This document shows, one piece after another, positions 44,435-55,746 of a stretch of 64,000 nt of DNA (its first letter is position 1; each line of letters starts with the position of its first letter). The stretch is taken from assembly GCA_963971305.1 (NCBI GenBank), contig OZ020305.1, positions 14,293,001-14,357,000 of the forward strand. Direction: 5' to 3'. The position numbers and the translations under genes are program-made. The stretch is from Arcuatula senhousia (Eukaryota; Mollusca; Bivalvia; Mytilida; Mytilidae). The notes beneath the pieces were generated by a model. It saw nothing but the letters and a program-made list of their open reading frames with translations. It did not search any database and was not told the origin of the DNA.

Positions 44435-46799
44435 CCGGAAAAAGTAAAAAGACAGCTTAAACAACAGTTACGGTAACACAAAACCGAATGCATGTACAAA
44501 GCAATGTGATTTATTTTATTGTATTGTTCTATGCTCTTCATATTCATATTGTGCTCGGTATTTTCATCATTTAGGATAAAACGCCAATAGTGCCAGGCGT
44601 AAGAAAATGTATTGCCTGAAACTATGTTGTAATTTGTAGCTTCATTTTATTATTGACAAATGTATTCTTTTGCTTTATATAAAGATGTCTGGCAAATTAT
44701 TATAACAATCCATCCATAAATTGATGTATTTATTTTTTCAATTTATTCTAAAAAAAAACATGATCTTTTCTTTTCATGAAATGTTCAATGTATTTCTTTC
44801 TAAAACAAATGAAAATATTCCAAGCGATACAATTTTAGTGCTAAATGTAAAATTTTCCGGTTTAAAATAAATGTAATGATATCTATTTTTTTTTTCAATT
44901 TAGTCCAAGGCTTCTCCGTAATAATACGCAATACCCGGTAAGATCAAAGACAGCCTCTCAAAATGTCATGTTTGCACGGTGCGATATTTGAACAAAATTT
45001 TGCATACTATGCCCGTTTAAGATGAATAGTAGTGTTTTGTTGTTGTTTTATGCTTTCAAAATGAACATTACTGCATAGAAAAGAGAAAGTTGTAGCTTGC
45101 TTAAAAATGTTCTTCAAATTACCCATTCGGCAAAAGAAGTCAGATGACCCTTATAAAAATTATGGCCAAAATTGTAGTTTTTTTTCGGTTTTGCTTACAT
45201 TGCGAGGTTTTTGCATAAGTTATTGGATGAGACCAGCTTACTTTTTAATTATTTTCACAAGGGGAGCGCAGCAGATCGAAAAAAACAGACAAAAATATCA
45301 AGAGTTTACAGTTTTTCGCCTCATATGCCCTTGTCTTAAAATATGCATATAATTATTTTCACATTTTACAAGTCATTGTACTTAGTTGAGCGATTCAGGC
45401 TCCCAGAAGCCTCATATTTTGTATTGTTTTATTGTAATCTATTCTTTAAATATTTATCGGTGCTTGGTGTTCTTAATTTTTTGGCCTCTAATGAGTCCTA
45501 ATAGACAAAACGCCTGTATATATAGATGTTTTTGTCTCCTGCCACAACGCATCAGTCTGTACGTGTGTCTGTTACACTCTTTCCGTATCATTCTTTTAAG
45601 TCGTAGGCTATAGATATTTGGTACACAGTTTCAGATAGAGGTCACATATGGTGAAAAGTGTTTTCTGGTCTCTCACATACTAGTATTTACTTCGTTTTAA
45701 TCGAATAGACTTTGAATTTTTGCCGCTCTACAGAAGACCAAATAGTTCAATTCTTGTTGAGTTTTATTTTTCTGCTGTTTTGCATTCATTACTGTGTGGG
45801 TTGCTTGCCACTGATGAGTCCTAAATACCGAAAAGCGCATCAGGCATAGCAAAATTGTATGCATGGAAATACGGACTATGATGGGGTCAGTACGGGATAT
45901 AACTTACACAAACAAGAAGTAAATTTATAAAAAAACACAATGGAGGACAATCAGCCATCAACATCAATATTAAAAAAAAATACATAAGATTCAATTCCAA
46001 TCTCAAAACTATCAGCGAAAAACTCACTTCTGGACATTGAGCAATTCACAAAGAGAGGAGAGGGACAAATATGTCAATTTTGTTTGTACTTGTCGTTTTG
46101 ATGTTTTCTGTTTCTTGTTAAAAAAGGGGGTCTATCTGTGCCTATTTCAGTGCTGGATTTGAATTATATGCATTTAACAGACCATGGGCAAATTGAAGAA
46201 CAACAAGCAGCGCCTACTGGACTCGTTGAGTGCTTCTGGCGGTTGTCCATTGTGGTTTTGCTGAATTACCGCTTGATGGTAGGCTGTGTTGCGTACACTA
46301 ATTTGAAATCTCGTTATTTTCTATTGTATTCTTTATTTAGTAAATTTCTAAGACAATTTACCATCCCAATTTACCATTGATTTTTTAATTTGTAGGCTGT
46401 ATAATCAACATCTGTAATAAACATTAAAACCAGGTATCGTACAAAGCAAAATACATGCTGCTTCTGAGTAAAGAAATAACTAACTGATCCAATGTCTCCC
46501 ATCCAACCTTCATACATGAGCGTATCATTTCCTGCTTATTTTATCATTCCTTTCGTGTATGTTGCCCTCATATAACAAATTTAGTGTTGCTAGCGCGTCA
46601 AAACCAAATCAATCATTCACCCTGGTTAAGTAAAGTTTTAGTGACAGGTTTATAAGCCATGTACGCTATCAAGTGTCGTTTAAACGTATTAATTGACTCA
46701 TTATCGCCACGGTGGTGATGGTTTCTCAAACCAGTCAATGTAGAGGACCGATTGAAGATCAGTTGCTTTTTGAACTATTTGTTACAGTCCCTGTATAGT
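44435..46799. other. No gene; remnants of ribozyme units and other repeats
   Basis: 44520-44640 (TGTTCTATGCTCTTCATATT, CCAGGCGTAAGAAAATGTAT) is a worn 358-bp unit that has lost the hammerhead core. 45485-45530 holds CTAATGAGTCCTAATAGAC-AAAACGCC, a broken motif. 45100-45415 ends GAGCGATTCAGGCTCCC, the start of a GCTCACCTGA element in reverse, with little else preserved. 46190-46320 repeats 2480-2620. No polyadenylation signal for the upstream gene is obvious. Confidence 0.5.
45805..45848 (+). ncRNA. Degenerate hammerhead motif
   Basis: CTGATGA and GAAA are kept. GCC before the core and GGC after the cleavage position can still pair, and the triplet is ATC. Stem II (GTCC...TACC) no longer pairs well, so activity is doubtful. 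GGCATAGCAAAATTGTATG just after it matches the 358-bp unit, so it is an old copy. Confidence 0.45.
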
Positions 46800-47070
46800 A
46801 AAAGCTTCCCAATCTATGGTATATGGGGGTGGGGATAGGGATGGTGAATAGTATATGGTATATGGGAAATGGTATCGTGTATGGGGATTGGGATAGCAAA
46901 ATATGAACGCTAAATGGGGAATGGGATGGTAATTGGTATCTCGAATTTACTTGGTCCATTGAATGGTAAATAGGGAATGTGGATGGTAAAAGGAATTACG
47001 AATTTGATTGGTCCATTGAATGGTAAATAGGGAATGGGGATGGTAAAAGGAATTACGAATTTGATTGGTC
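46800..47070 (+). repeat. G-rich imperfect minisatellite
   Basis: Runs of GGGATGGT, GGTATATGGG and GGGAATGGGGATGG. At 46950-47070 there is a cleaner 58-bp tandem (TTGGTCCATTGAATGGTAAA followed by TAGGGAATG). The closely spaced G runs on the + strand could form quadruplexes. A related tract is at 48535-48690. Confidence 0.7.
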
Positions 47071-47559
47071 CGTATTTTTAAAGAGTAAATTTAGATTGTT
47101 AATGATAATATAAATTTAATTTAAACTCTCAATATTTAAAAAAAAACATTATTTTATTTCATCTTTTAATTGAGTCCACAAGGCGGTAGCCTTATGTATT
47201 TATATGAAAACATAAAAAATGTTAATTTTAAATAGTATTATTTTCGAAATAATTAATAAAATCAATAAACATATTTTAAAGAACAGCTTTTTATCTGATA
47301 AAAGAATATGTTCATTTTAATGCTTTTTAAACATTTTGATTTGATTTTTGTTATTTATTGCAGGAATTATAAGTAGACATGCATGGGCTGATAAAAAAAT
47401 AAAAATAGAAGTGCCCAAGTTACTCCAAAAGTCAGGATCAAATTAAATGACGTATATGTCAGGTATTGAATTTCAGTCAAAATGCCCTATTGCCTAAACG
47501 CCCAAACCAAAACAACCCCACTTTCATGGTTTTTTTTTTAATCTTAGCTCAAGATCTCA

Positions 47560-48490
47560 ATGAAAATTGCTTACATTATATTTATGTTTTAAAATAACAA
47601 TTGTAGATTACATGAAGTACAACTCTTTAAATTCAATATTAATTTAATAAATAAAAAATACACATTTATATTTGAATATTGCTTTTACAAATTGTTTTAT
47701 AAATAAATATATAATCAAGTTGATTAATAAAAATTACTGGAATGTTCAGGATCAAATTAAATAACGTACATGTATGTTGTTTTAAATTGAGGCTCAAGAT
47801 CTTTATGAATTTATAAAGACCAAAACACGGGTATAAACGGTTAATTTTGATATGCTAAATATCGATCCTTTCATTAGTAGCATTTGAATCAAAACATTGG
47901 AAGGTCAAATTCCAGAACTGTTGAAAACGAAAAGTACTCAAAACCAAAACGTTCGAACATGTACAAGGAAGCCAAATTCAGCACCAAGGATATTGATCAT
48001 GCGCATTACAAGTAAAAAAGAAACCTGGTGTTTTAAACAATTTTGAATTTAAAAATCGGAAATTTCAGCAACAAAAATATTTGAAATTTTATGGTAAATC
48101 GTGTCAGACAAGTCTGACGACCAGGCTTGTGATTACCCTCGGGGACCTCTGGTCCACCAGCAGTGGCTATCGCCCAGAGGTTTCAAATTTACAAATACCA
48201 AAACACGGGTATAAACGGTTAATTTTAATATGCTATATATCGATATTTCAAGATGTAAACTCTCATAAGTAGCAGTTAAATCAAAACATTGAAAGTACCA
48301 ATTACCAAAACTGTTGAAAACGAAAAATGTTGAAAATTGCTTACATTATATTCATGTATTATTAATAATTCTAGAATACATGATATACAACTCTTTAAAT
48401 ATCATATCAAATAAAAAATAGAAATAAATATCAATATTTGAATATTTCTTAATAAATTGTTTTATAAATTCATATATAATTAAGTGAATG
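47560..48490 (+). repeat. Direct repeat pair about 0.77 kb apart
   Basis: 47560-47720 and 48333-48490 share GAAAATTGCTTACATTATAT, ACAACTCTTTAAAT and AAATTGTTTTATAAAT in the same order. Between them are two copies of the second hammerhead repeat (47815-48180 and 48187-48330). Confidence 0.65.
47815..48330 (-). mobile_element. Two tandem copies of the second hammerhead repeat
   Basis: Both begin ACCAAAACACGGGTATAAAC. The first runs to GGTCCACCAGCAGTGGCTAT and CGCCCAGAGG at 48180; the second is cut after about 140 bases. Neither keeps a functional motif: the first has lost the CGATATTTCAAGGAG portion, and the second reads CTTATGA in place of CTGATGA on the minus strand. Confidence 0.65.
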
Positions 48491-48534
48491 AGTAAAATAA
48501 ATAAGATTGTTGATAATAAACAATTGCATTGTGG

Positions 48535-48690
48535 GTATTGGGATAATGTACTGGTAAATGGGGATGTGGATTGTAAATTGGGTTTGGGGATGGGAATGGG
48601 GATGGTAAATGGTGAATGGGAGTGGGGATAGTATATGGTGTATTGGGATGGTATTTGTTACAATGGTAAATGGGGAGAGAGGGAAGCTTT
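48535..48690 (+). repeat. G-rich minisatellite, second tract
   Basis: Units such as GGTAAATGGGGATGTGGAT and GGGATGGGAATGGGGATGG. They match the composition and wording of 46800-47070 but are not clearly periodic. Confidence 0.65.
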
Positions 48691-49270
48691 TATCATATAA
48701 GTACTGTAGAAGAAAGACGACCGTCGCCAGACGATCTTAAATCAATAAATCTCTGGACAAGCAATGCAATGAACCAATGGTTCTGCAAAAACCAACATTA
48801 TTTACTGATCAGGGTTTAGATTTGAGGACTATATGTAGGACCCTTTGAGTTGAATTTTACGATTATTGGTTGAAATTCATCATAATCACATCTATTGACC
48901 AATATCTTAGCTCAATAGACCGTGGATTTCCGATTTGAAATTAAAGTTTCAATATCTAGTTGAACTAAAATATATAGTATATTTTGAATGGCTAGAACGA
49001 TCAAAAAAATAATAATGTATTTTTTTTATTTCTTATATTTTTTGGTTGTTTTGTTTTATTTTATCTTTTATTTCTTTTGAGGGAGAAAGAGGCAAATTGA
49101 AATGTCATGTCCCATTTATGATTATGGGTGGTATAAAGTTGTCGTTGCGAGATGTCTTTAAGACATTTTCTTTTTTTTTAAATTATATAACATAAATTTA
49201 ATCATTCATGTTTATGTATGTATTGCACACCACAGTCACAACAATTCCATCAACTGAAATTGTCGCCCGT
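48691..49270. other. No feature recognised
   Basis: AT-rich DNA with homopolymer T runs near 49020-49180. Nothing is supported. Confidence 0.4.
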
Positions 49271-50160
49271 TTACTGTAGTTATCGGTCGATAAACTAGGT
49301 TTATCACTCGATAACTATAGTTGGATGATGCTAATGATATTAATTTCAGTTGTTTGAAATTTGTCGTTAACTGTCGATAATGGGGGTTTCAAATGTTAAT
49401 TGAATTTCTCGATGATAAACTTAGTTTATTCGTGATAAACTGAATTTATGGGCGATGAAATGGGTTTATCGACCGCAAACTATAGTTTACGAGTGATTAA
49501 TGCTGTTTTGCGTTGATAAAGTAGCATTTTGCCTTGTAAACTCAAGTTATCGCAGATAAACTTGGTTCCATGACTAAAAACTATAGTGAACGAGTGATAT
49601 ACCAAGTTTATCAACAGTTAACTATAGTTTACGGTCGATAAATGTAGTTTATCAGGTTTTTTGTAACTACCGCGCGCCATGCGCTGTCGATTATGGAAAT
49701 TTTCAATACTAATTAGGGTTTTCGGTGATAAACTGACTTTATCGGTGATATACTTAGTTTATCGATCGCAAACTACAGTTAACAGTCGATTAATGTTGTT
49801 TGTGCTGTTAGGATATAATTTGCACATCGTAAACTATAGTTATCACAGATAAACTGGGTTTCACAAACGCAAACTATAGTTAACGAATGCTAAAACCAGT
49901 TTCCCGGTGATTAATAAAGTTTAACGACTGCAAACAATAGTTTCCGAACGATAAACCAGTTTATCAATCGCAAACTATAGTTTACGGGCGATAAATGCTT
50001 TTTTGCGTTGATAAAATAGCATTTTCGCCTCGTAAACTAAAGTTATCGCTGATAAACTTGGTTTCACGAACGCAAACTATAGTTAGCGAGCGATAAATCC
50101 AGTTTATCAACAGTAAACTATAGTTTACGGTCGATAAATGTAGTTTATCAGGTTTTTGTT
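49271..50160. repeat. Palindrome-rich field of AAACTATAGTTT units
   Basis: About ten copies of AAACTATAGTT(T/A) or close variants (for example near 49483, 49617, 49832, 49870, 49975, 50075, 50115), alternating with CGATAAA and GTTTATCG phrases every 30-50 bases on both strands. There is a higher-order repeat of about 490 bases: TTTTGCGTTGATAAA at about 49507 and 50000, and ATGTAGTTTATCAGG at about 49645 and 50137. It is non-coding. Confidence 0.8.
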
Positions 50161-50741
50161 ACTACTGCGTGACATATGTATGACTTATTGGTCAATGACC
50201 AGTATTTTATAGTATCTAAAGGAAGAGATACGATGTTGAAGAAACTACATGAATTATATGCTATTATTTCAAGAAAAGCAATAGAGCTATTTCTTTCACT
50301 TTGTAAAACTGTAACATTAAAAAAGCATGCTGCTTAATGAGTAGATAAGTTGTTAAACCTATACTGTCAAAAGACTAATAGTGGTGGCCAGGAAGATTAA
50401 TTGGATTCTCCCGGTGGGGACTTTTAATTTTATAGTGGTGTTCCAGGATCATATCACCAAATTCTCTGTTTTGAACTCTTTTTAAAAATATCGAAAATAG
50501 CAGCTGAGGTAGCGTTTCATTTAGTAGATATTTGGTGCCCCGCGCATACTACAGAGGGAAATTGATCGGAAGTTGTCGCAGATGTAATATCCGAATTAAA
50601 ACTGATGTGTGAAGGTTTGATTATTATAAATAAAAAGCCAAGGCACAATCTGCCTAGGATTAAAGCTTAATGCCCTACTAAACCTATTGCCTCTAACATA
50701 TGCATTGCTCGCTATGCAATATAAATGATTAAAATCAAGGC
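50161..50741. other. No gene recognised
   Basis: Downstream side of the secreted-protein gene that follows. No repeat or frame is supported. Confidence 0.4.
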
Positions 50742-50747
50742 TTTATT
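50742..50747 (-). terminator. Polyadenylation signal AATAAA
   Basis: AATAAA on the minus strand lies about 20 bases after the stop codon of the secreted glycine-rich protein gene, which implies a very short 3' untranslated region. Confidence 0.6.
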
Positions 50748-50767
50748 AAAAATATCCTATAAGTTAT

Positions 50768-51070
50768 TTAATAATTGAAATTTTGCTGGAATCCATACAT
50801 TGGATACAATCCGTATTGACTTAAACGAACTCCATCGCCCCCGAATGAGTTGAAACTGCTCCCACCTCCTCCTCCTCCTCTTCCACCACCACTTCCTTCT
50901 CTGAATCTGTGGTAGGAATTACAATCCCCATACCACCCACATTCCAGCCATAGCCCGTAACCTTCTATTGTACCATAGGTCCTCAGATTGTGGGCTGGAC
51001 TGTATCCAAATTCTCCCTTTTCTGCTACAGCCAAGCCAAGAACGACGAAGACTAAAAGAATAGACCTCAT
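50768..51070 (-). CDS. Small secreted glycine-rich protein, copy A
   Basis: Encodes 100 residues. Residues 1-16 (MRSILLVFVVLGLAVA) are a clear signal peptide with a likely cut before EKG. Residues 21-57 form a block shared with the gene at 57831 (GYSPAHNLR, EGYGLWLECGW, GDCNSYHRF) with two cysteines at 44 and 50. Residues 59-75 are glycine-rich, and the tail is rich in Tyr, Phe, Gln and Gly. I chose the ATG at 51070 because a splice acceptor (TATTTTTAG) lies one base upstream and the signal peptide starts there; the ATG 15 codons further upstream would bury it. Secretion, for instance into shell, byssus or mucus, is inferred; I do not recognise the family. It is single-exon in its coding part, with an expected intron in the 5' leader. 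Confidence 0.88.
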   Translation of the reverse strand: MRSILLVFVVLGLAVAEKGEFGYSPAHNLRTYGTIEGYGLWLECGWYGDCNSYHRFREGSGGGRGGGGGGSSFNSFGGDGVRLSQYGLYPMYGFQQNFNY

Positions 51071-51340
51071 TCTAAAAATATATTTAAATGTCGTGTTTGA
51101 ATAAATTTCATACACGTATACATTATTATATGGATGTTAATGGCATCAAAGTTTTTTTCATTATGATAATTTCTAATTCTTATTTTGATTGCATATTTTT
51201 AAAAGACATATAAAATACTCAACCAAAAGTTATAGAGAGGAAAATTGAATATGTTTGATTTTCTTTTATTTTCATTAGCAAATATGACAGAAATTATTTT
51301 GTCCCAAAAAATCGTTTATATGATTTAAATGAGTAGTTAA
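51071..51340. other. Upstream region of secreted-protein copy A
   Basis: Begins with the splice acceptor dinucleotide at 51072-51073 (minus strand) and is AT-rich. The promoter and leader exon are not identified; the foldback element starts at 51341, so the leader exon may lie beyond it. Confidence 0.4.
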
Positions 51341-53778
51341 GAGTCTGTTCATGAGAAAACCATGCAAAAATGGAAATTTTGTCCAGTAGCAAGGTTTTTA
51401 ATTATGTAAAAGGTATATTGCAACTGAAAGACCATCCTATAAGACTTATTCAGGCAAATTTATTTTTTCGAAAAATTCAAGATGGCCGCCCTACAGGCCT
51501 CAATAGATATATATAGCTTTCATCTGATTTATCGCTTATTTCAATCAAATTTTATTTGAAAATTTGACATTTTTATTGTGATTTTTTCAGTCTACGTAGA
51601 AGGAATTAAAATTGTATCAATGTTTTTTTTAAAAAGTGATGTTTGGTCTTTCAAATACAGTTCAATTTTCGTAATTCATAATTTTGGTTCCTCTGGTACC
51701 TTTAGGTAGGACTTGGGCAGTATTCCAGACTGTTCAAAAATGCTAAAATTTGTTATTTTTAAGGGCACTTATTGTCCAAGGTAACGCTTTTTTATCCTTA
51801 TCTTTTAGTAATTCCAAAACAATGACATATCAAGACAAACTTATCAAAAAGCCAAGCTGGGATTTTACATTTTGACTTAGCCACAGCCCCGGAAAACAAA
51901 GACACGTTTTGATAATTCTTCATAAAATCTACTTTTTGGAAGATTCAGTTTAAAACTCTGAATGTGTTTGATATGAAACAAAATACATTTAGAACATTTG
52001 ATACAACAGATGATCACAATACAAGTACCATTTAAGGGTCAAGAAAGACATATACTTGGGGATTAAGGGTGAAAGATGGGAATATCTTGTGTATTTTGAT
52101 GAAATGTACAGAAATGGCCAACTTTAGGGGACTATTTTTCATGAATGAAGGGTTGGACTATTAATATGGAATATCTTTCCAAAAGACTGTTATATGGTCT
52201 ATACAAAAACATATTTGTAACTTTGCTTTCGGTCATCCCTTACATGTTACAGCATTACAAAAATGGAGATTTGGCCATTTTAGCACATGGCTAAAATGGG
52301 CTTTGGGGGCCTAATAGTGGCATCTTTTTGAAATAATTAAAAGATGTACAGAACAGCAGACTTTATAGGCCAAATGTATACAACTTGTTCTATATAAACA
52401 AATAATATTGCAGAAATCAAACAAAAGAGCACTTTCAACTTGGTGGTCCAATATGGCTCCCAGGGCCATTTGGCGAAATAGTCCCTTGTCCTCAAGCAAA
52501 AACTAACATTTATTTTGGTCGGGATCCACCATACAAAATGTTTTATTGTGCAGAAAATGGTCGAATTTTACAAATAAAACAATTTTCCTGGTTCATATTT
52601 TTTTTCACATTTAGGTCTGACTTAGTCATTTTAAGGGTGGCTAGAGACCATTTTGTAAAACGGTTCTGGGGGCTATATTAGACCACCAAGTAAAAAGTGC
52701 TCTTTTGTTTGATTTCTACAATATTATTTGTTTATATAGAACAAGTTATATACATTTGGCCTATAAAGTCTGCTGTTCTGTACATCTTTTAATTATTTCA
52801 AAAAGATGCCACTATTAGGCCCCCAAAGCCCATTTTAGCCATGTGCTAAAATGGCAAAATCTCCATTTTTGTAATGCTGTAACATGTAAGGGATGACCGA
52901 AAGCAAAGTTACAAATATGTTTTTGTATAGACCATAGAACAGTCTTTTGGAAAGATATTCCATATTAATAGTCCAACCCTTCATTCATGAAAAATAGTCC
53001 CCTAAAGTTGGCCATTTCTGTATATTTCATCAAAATACACAAGATATTCCCATCTTTCACCCTTAATCCCCAAGTATATGTCTTTCTCGACCCTTAAATG
53101 GTACTTGTATTGTGATCATCTGTTGTATCAAATGTTCTAAATGTATTTTGTTTCATAGCAAACACATTCAGAGTTTTAAACTGAATCTTCCAAAAAGTAG
53201 ATTTTATGAAGAATTAACAAAACATGTCTTTGTTTTCCGGGGCTGTGGCTAAGTCAAAATGTAAAATCCCAGCTCGGCTTTTTGATAAGTTTGTCTTGAT
53301 ATGTTATTGTTTTGGAATTACTAAAAGATAAGGATAAAAAAGCGTTACCTTGGACAATAAGTGCCCTTAAAAATAACAAATTTTAGCATTTTTGAACAGT
53401 CTGGAATACTGCCCAAGTCCTACCTAAAGGTACCAGAGGAACCAAAATTATGAATTACGAAAATTACACTGTATTTAAAAGACGAAACATCACTTTTTCA
53501 AAAAATATTGTTACAATTGTCATTCAATATACGTAAACTAAAAAAATCACAATGAAAATGTCTTATTTTCATAAAAAAAATTATTGAAATCACTGAAAAA
53601 TCAGATGAATGCTATATATAGCTATTAAGGCCTGTAGGGCGGCCATCTTTGATTTTTCGAAGGAAAAAATTTGCCTGAATAAGTCTTATAGGATGGTCTT
53701 TCAGTTGTACTATACCTTTTACAAAAATGAAAACATTGCTATTGGACGATTTTGCATGGTTTTCTCATGAACAGGCTC
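51341..53778. mobile_element. 2.4-kb near-perfect foldback element in TTAA target
   Basis: Arms 51341 to about 52490 and about 52630 to 53778 are reverse complements with few differences. The ends are GAGTCTGTTCATGAGAAAA and the complement ending AACAGGCTC. TTAA lies on both sides (51337-51340 and 53779-53782). Arm anchors are GATGGCCGCCCTACAGGCCT with GGCCTGTAGGGCGGCCATCT and CCCCAAAGCCCATTTTAGCC with its complement. The loop is only about 140 bases. No protein is encoded; the 62-codon frame inside is chance. TTAA use suggests piggyBac-type mobilisation. Confidence 0.88.
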
Positions 53779-54585
53779 TTAATATCTATTCACATTTTGA
53801 ATGAAACAAGCGATAATTTTGGAATATCTTGAAAATCCTTGTATTATGTGCTTTTTTTGTTTGTTAGATTGTTTGATGATTCATGATTTTGAGGCTGTCG
53901 TTTTTGTCTTTCGTCTTTTCGACTTTGCGAAATAAATCTGATTGCCCAATTGATACACCTTCAAAACAGTTTGTCTCTTCTTTCAAATCCTCATGTTTAT
54001 GATAAAGTATTAACTGTTTGTCCTTGGCCTACTCAAGAGAAGAAGACTCTTTGAACAGGTTGTACAAAAAATCTAAAAATAATAATCATTGCACTGCAGG
54101 GGCAGTATTTTTTTATTATTACTAGTGGACTGGATGAAATATATGTAGAAAAGAAGCATTCTAATCTCAAATCAGGAAAACAAAAAACACGCAACATCGT
54201 TGACATCACTATATGCAACTAACATGTAACAGCATAATTAAAGCACGTGTATAACGACATAGTTATCCAATACAAGCAAGAGAACACTACATAGAAATAG
54301 AAACATTAATTCCATTGTACCGTAAACAGTTTGTGCTTGTTACAACACATCCAAAACCTTTTCTAAGACTTTTACAAAAGTTTACGTTTGTAAAGAGACA
54401 ATGAATACAAAAACTCTTAACACACCTGCAAAGAAAACCAAACGTCACCAGTACTCGATTTGACATTATTAAGTATCTACTTAATACACGAGATTTAACT
54501 ATTGCTATACAAAAATTGATTTGGAATAATTTCATGTTTATTAAACAAAATCGCACATGGGCTTTGAAGTCAATCAATATCTATG
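53779..54585. other. No gene; worn repeat remnant
   Basis: 53860-53990 (GTCGTTTTTGTCTTTCGTC...GATTGCCCAATTGATACACC) is a decayed minus-oriented AAGAAGCAGAGGTACC element. Frames on the minus strand at 54033-54218 and 54287-54577 have no recognisable motif or splice context. Confidence 0.4.
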
Positions 54586-55061
54586 ACTGTTTTCAGTTGA
54601 CCTGCTATAGTTAACTAGAGTTAACCCGAGAAATAAACGACTAAAGTTCGGACTCGGGTAAACTCCAATGACCTTTAACCTCTACTCGCGTTTAACTCTG
54701 GCAAAAGCAGGGTTGGAAGAGTACGTGACGTAATGAGTAGAGTTTACCTGCGACAATGTGACTACATCTTTAAAATAATACGTAAAATGATACGTATGAA
54801 TATCAAATTTACCTAAAGTTACATTAGAAAATAATGTTTTTCATTTTATTATTTAAAAGTCTTGAAGTTTTATTGTTAAAATATTGTCGCTATGGTAAAC
54901 TATACTAGAGTACCCCGTTTTATAGAGAAAAAGTCCACGACTAAACCCGACACTAGAATAATTTGTTCAGTTGAAAAATTAAGTGCGCATGATCCTACCG
55001 AGCTAATAATAGAAAATTACTCTATTGTGTTTAACTCGAGTAGGTCAACTGAAAACAGCCT
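54586..55061. mobile_element. 476-bp TIR element (CTGTTTTCAGTTGACC ends)
   Basis: CTGTTTTCAGTTGACCTGCT at the left mirrors AGGTCAACTGAAAACAGCC at the right, followed on each side by inverted AGAGTTAA/TTAACTC phrases. It is a non-autonomous MITE; the target duplication is unclear. The 62-codon frame at 54892-55080 runs through its right half and end, so it is not a gene. Confidence 0.7.
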
Positions 55062-55129
55062 CTCGTTCATTCAGATGTAGTATAATAATTTATTTAGAAC
55101 TCACTTTGGATTGAAAACTGACATCGCTA

Positions 55130-55746
55130 GCTTTCTAGGTTGATGGCATCTGCTGAAAAAGGACTGCTACTCTATAAAATGATCAATTTTAATGTTTTAA
55201 GGGAAACAACTCCTATCAAGAAAGGTCTTACAACTTTGACCCCATTACATAATTTTTAGATCTTTATGTGCTTAACCATATGCAATTTAAATTTTTCAAA
55301 TATCTTGTATAGTTTTTAAGATATTCGTCTAAAAAAGAGCAAGATTTGAAAAAGAAAAAAGAGAAAGGGCAATAACCCCTACAATCATTGTCAGATCTTC
55401 TTCAAAAGTTAAGGAAAGGTAGATCTTGATGTGCTGATCACTTTTACCCGAAACAAAATTTTAATATATGTTACCATTTTTGTGCAATAAGCAAAAAACT
55501 GCAATTTACCCTTATGTTCTCTTTTTAGCCATGGCGGCCATTTTTTGTCGAATCAAAAGTTCGAACAATACCTGTAGTATTATAGAGGACATACTACATA
55601 ACAACCCTTCCTAGTTTCATAACATTTGGCTAGTGGGATTCACAGAAGAAGATTTTTGAAAAGTTGGACGACGGAAGGACGACGACAGACGACGGACGCC
55701 AAGTGAGTGCAAAAGCTCACATTGCATTCGGCAAGGTGAGCTAAAA
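55130..55746 (+). mobile_element. GCTCACCTGA element, 5'-truncated
   Basis: Matches the right part of 14022-15453 (AAATATCTTGTATAGTTTTT, GGACGACGACAGACGACGG, GCCAAGTGAGTGCAAAAGC) and ends GGTGAGCTAAAAAG. The left end is missing. Confidence 0.7.
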
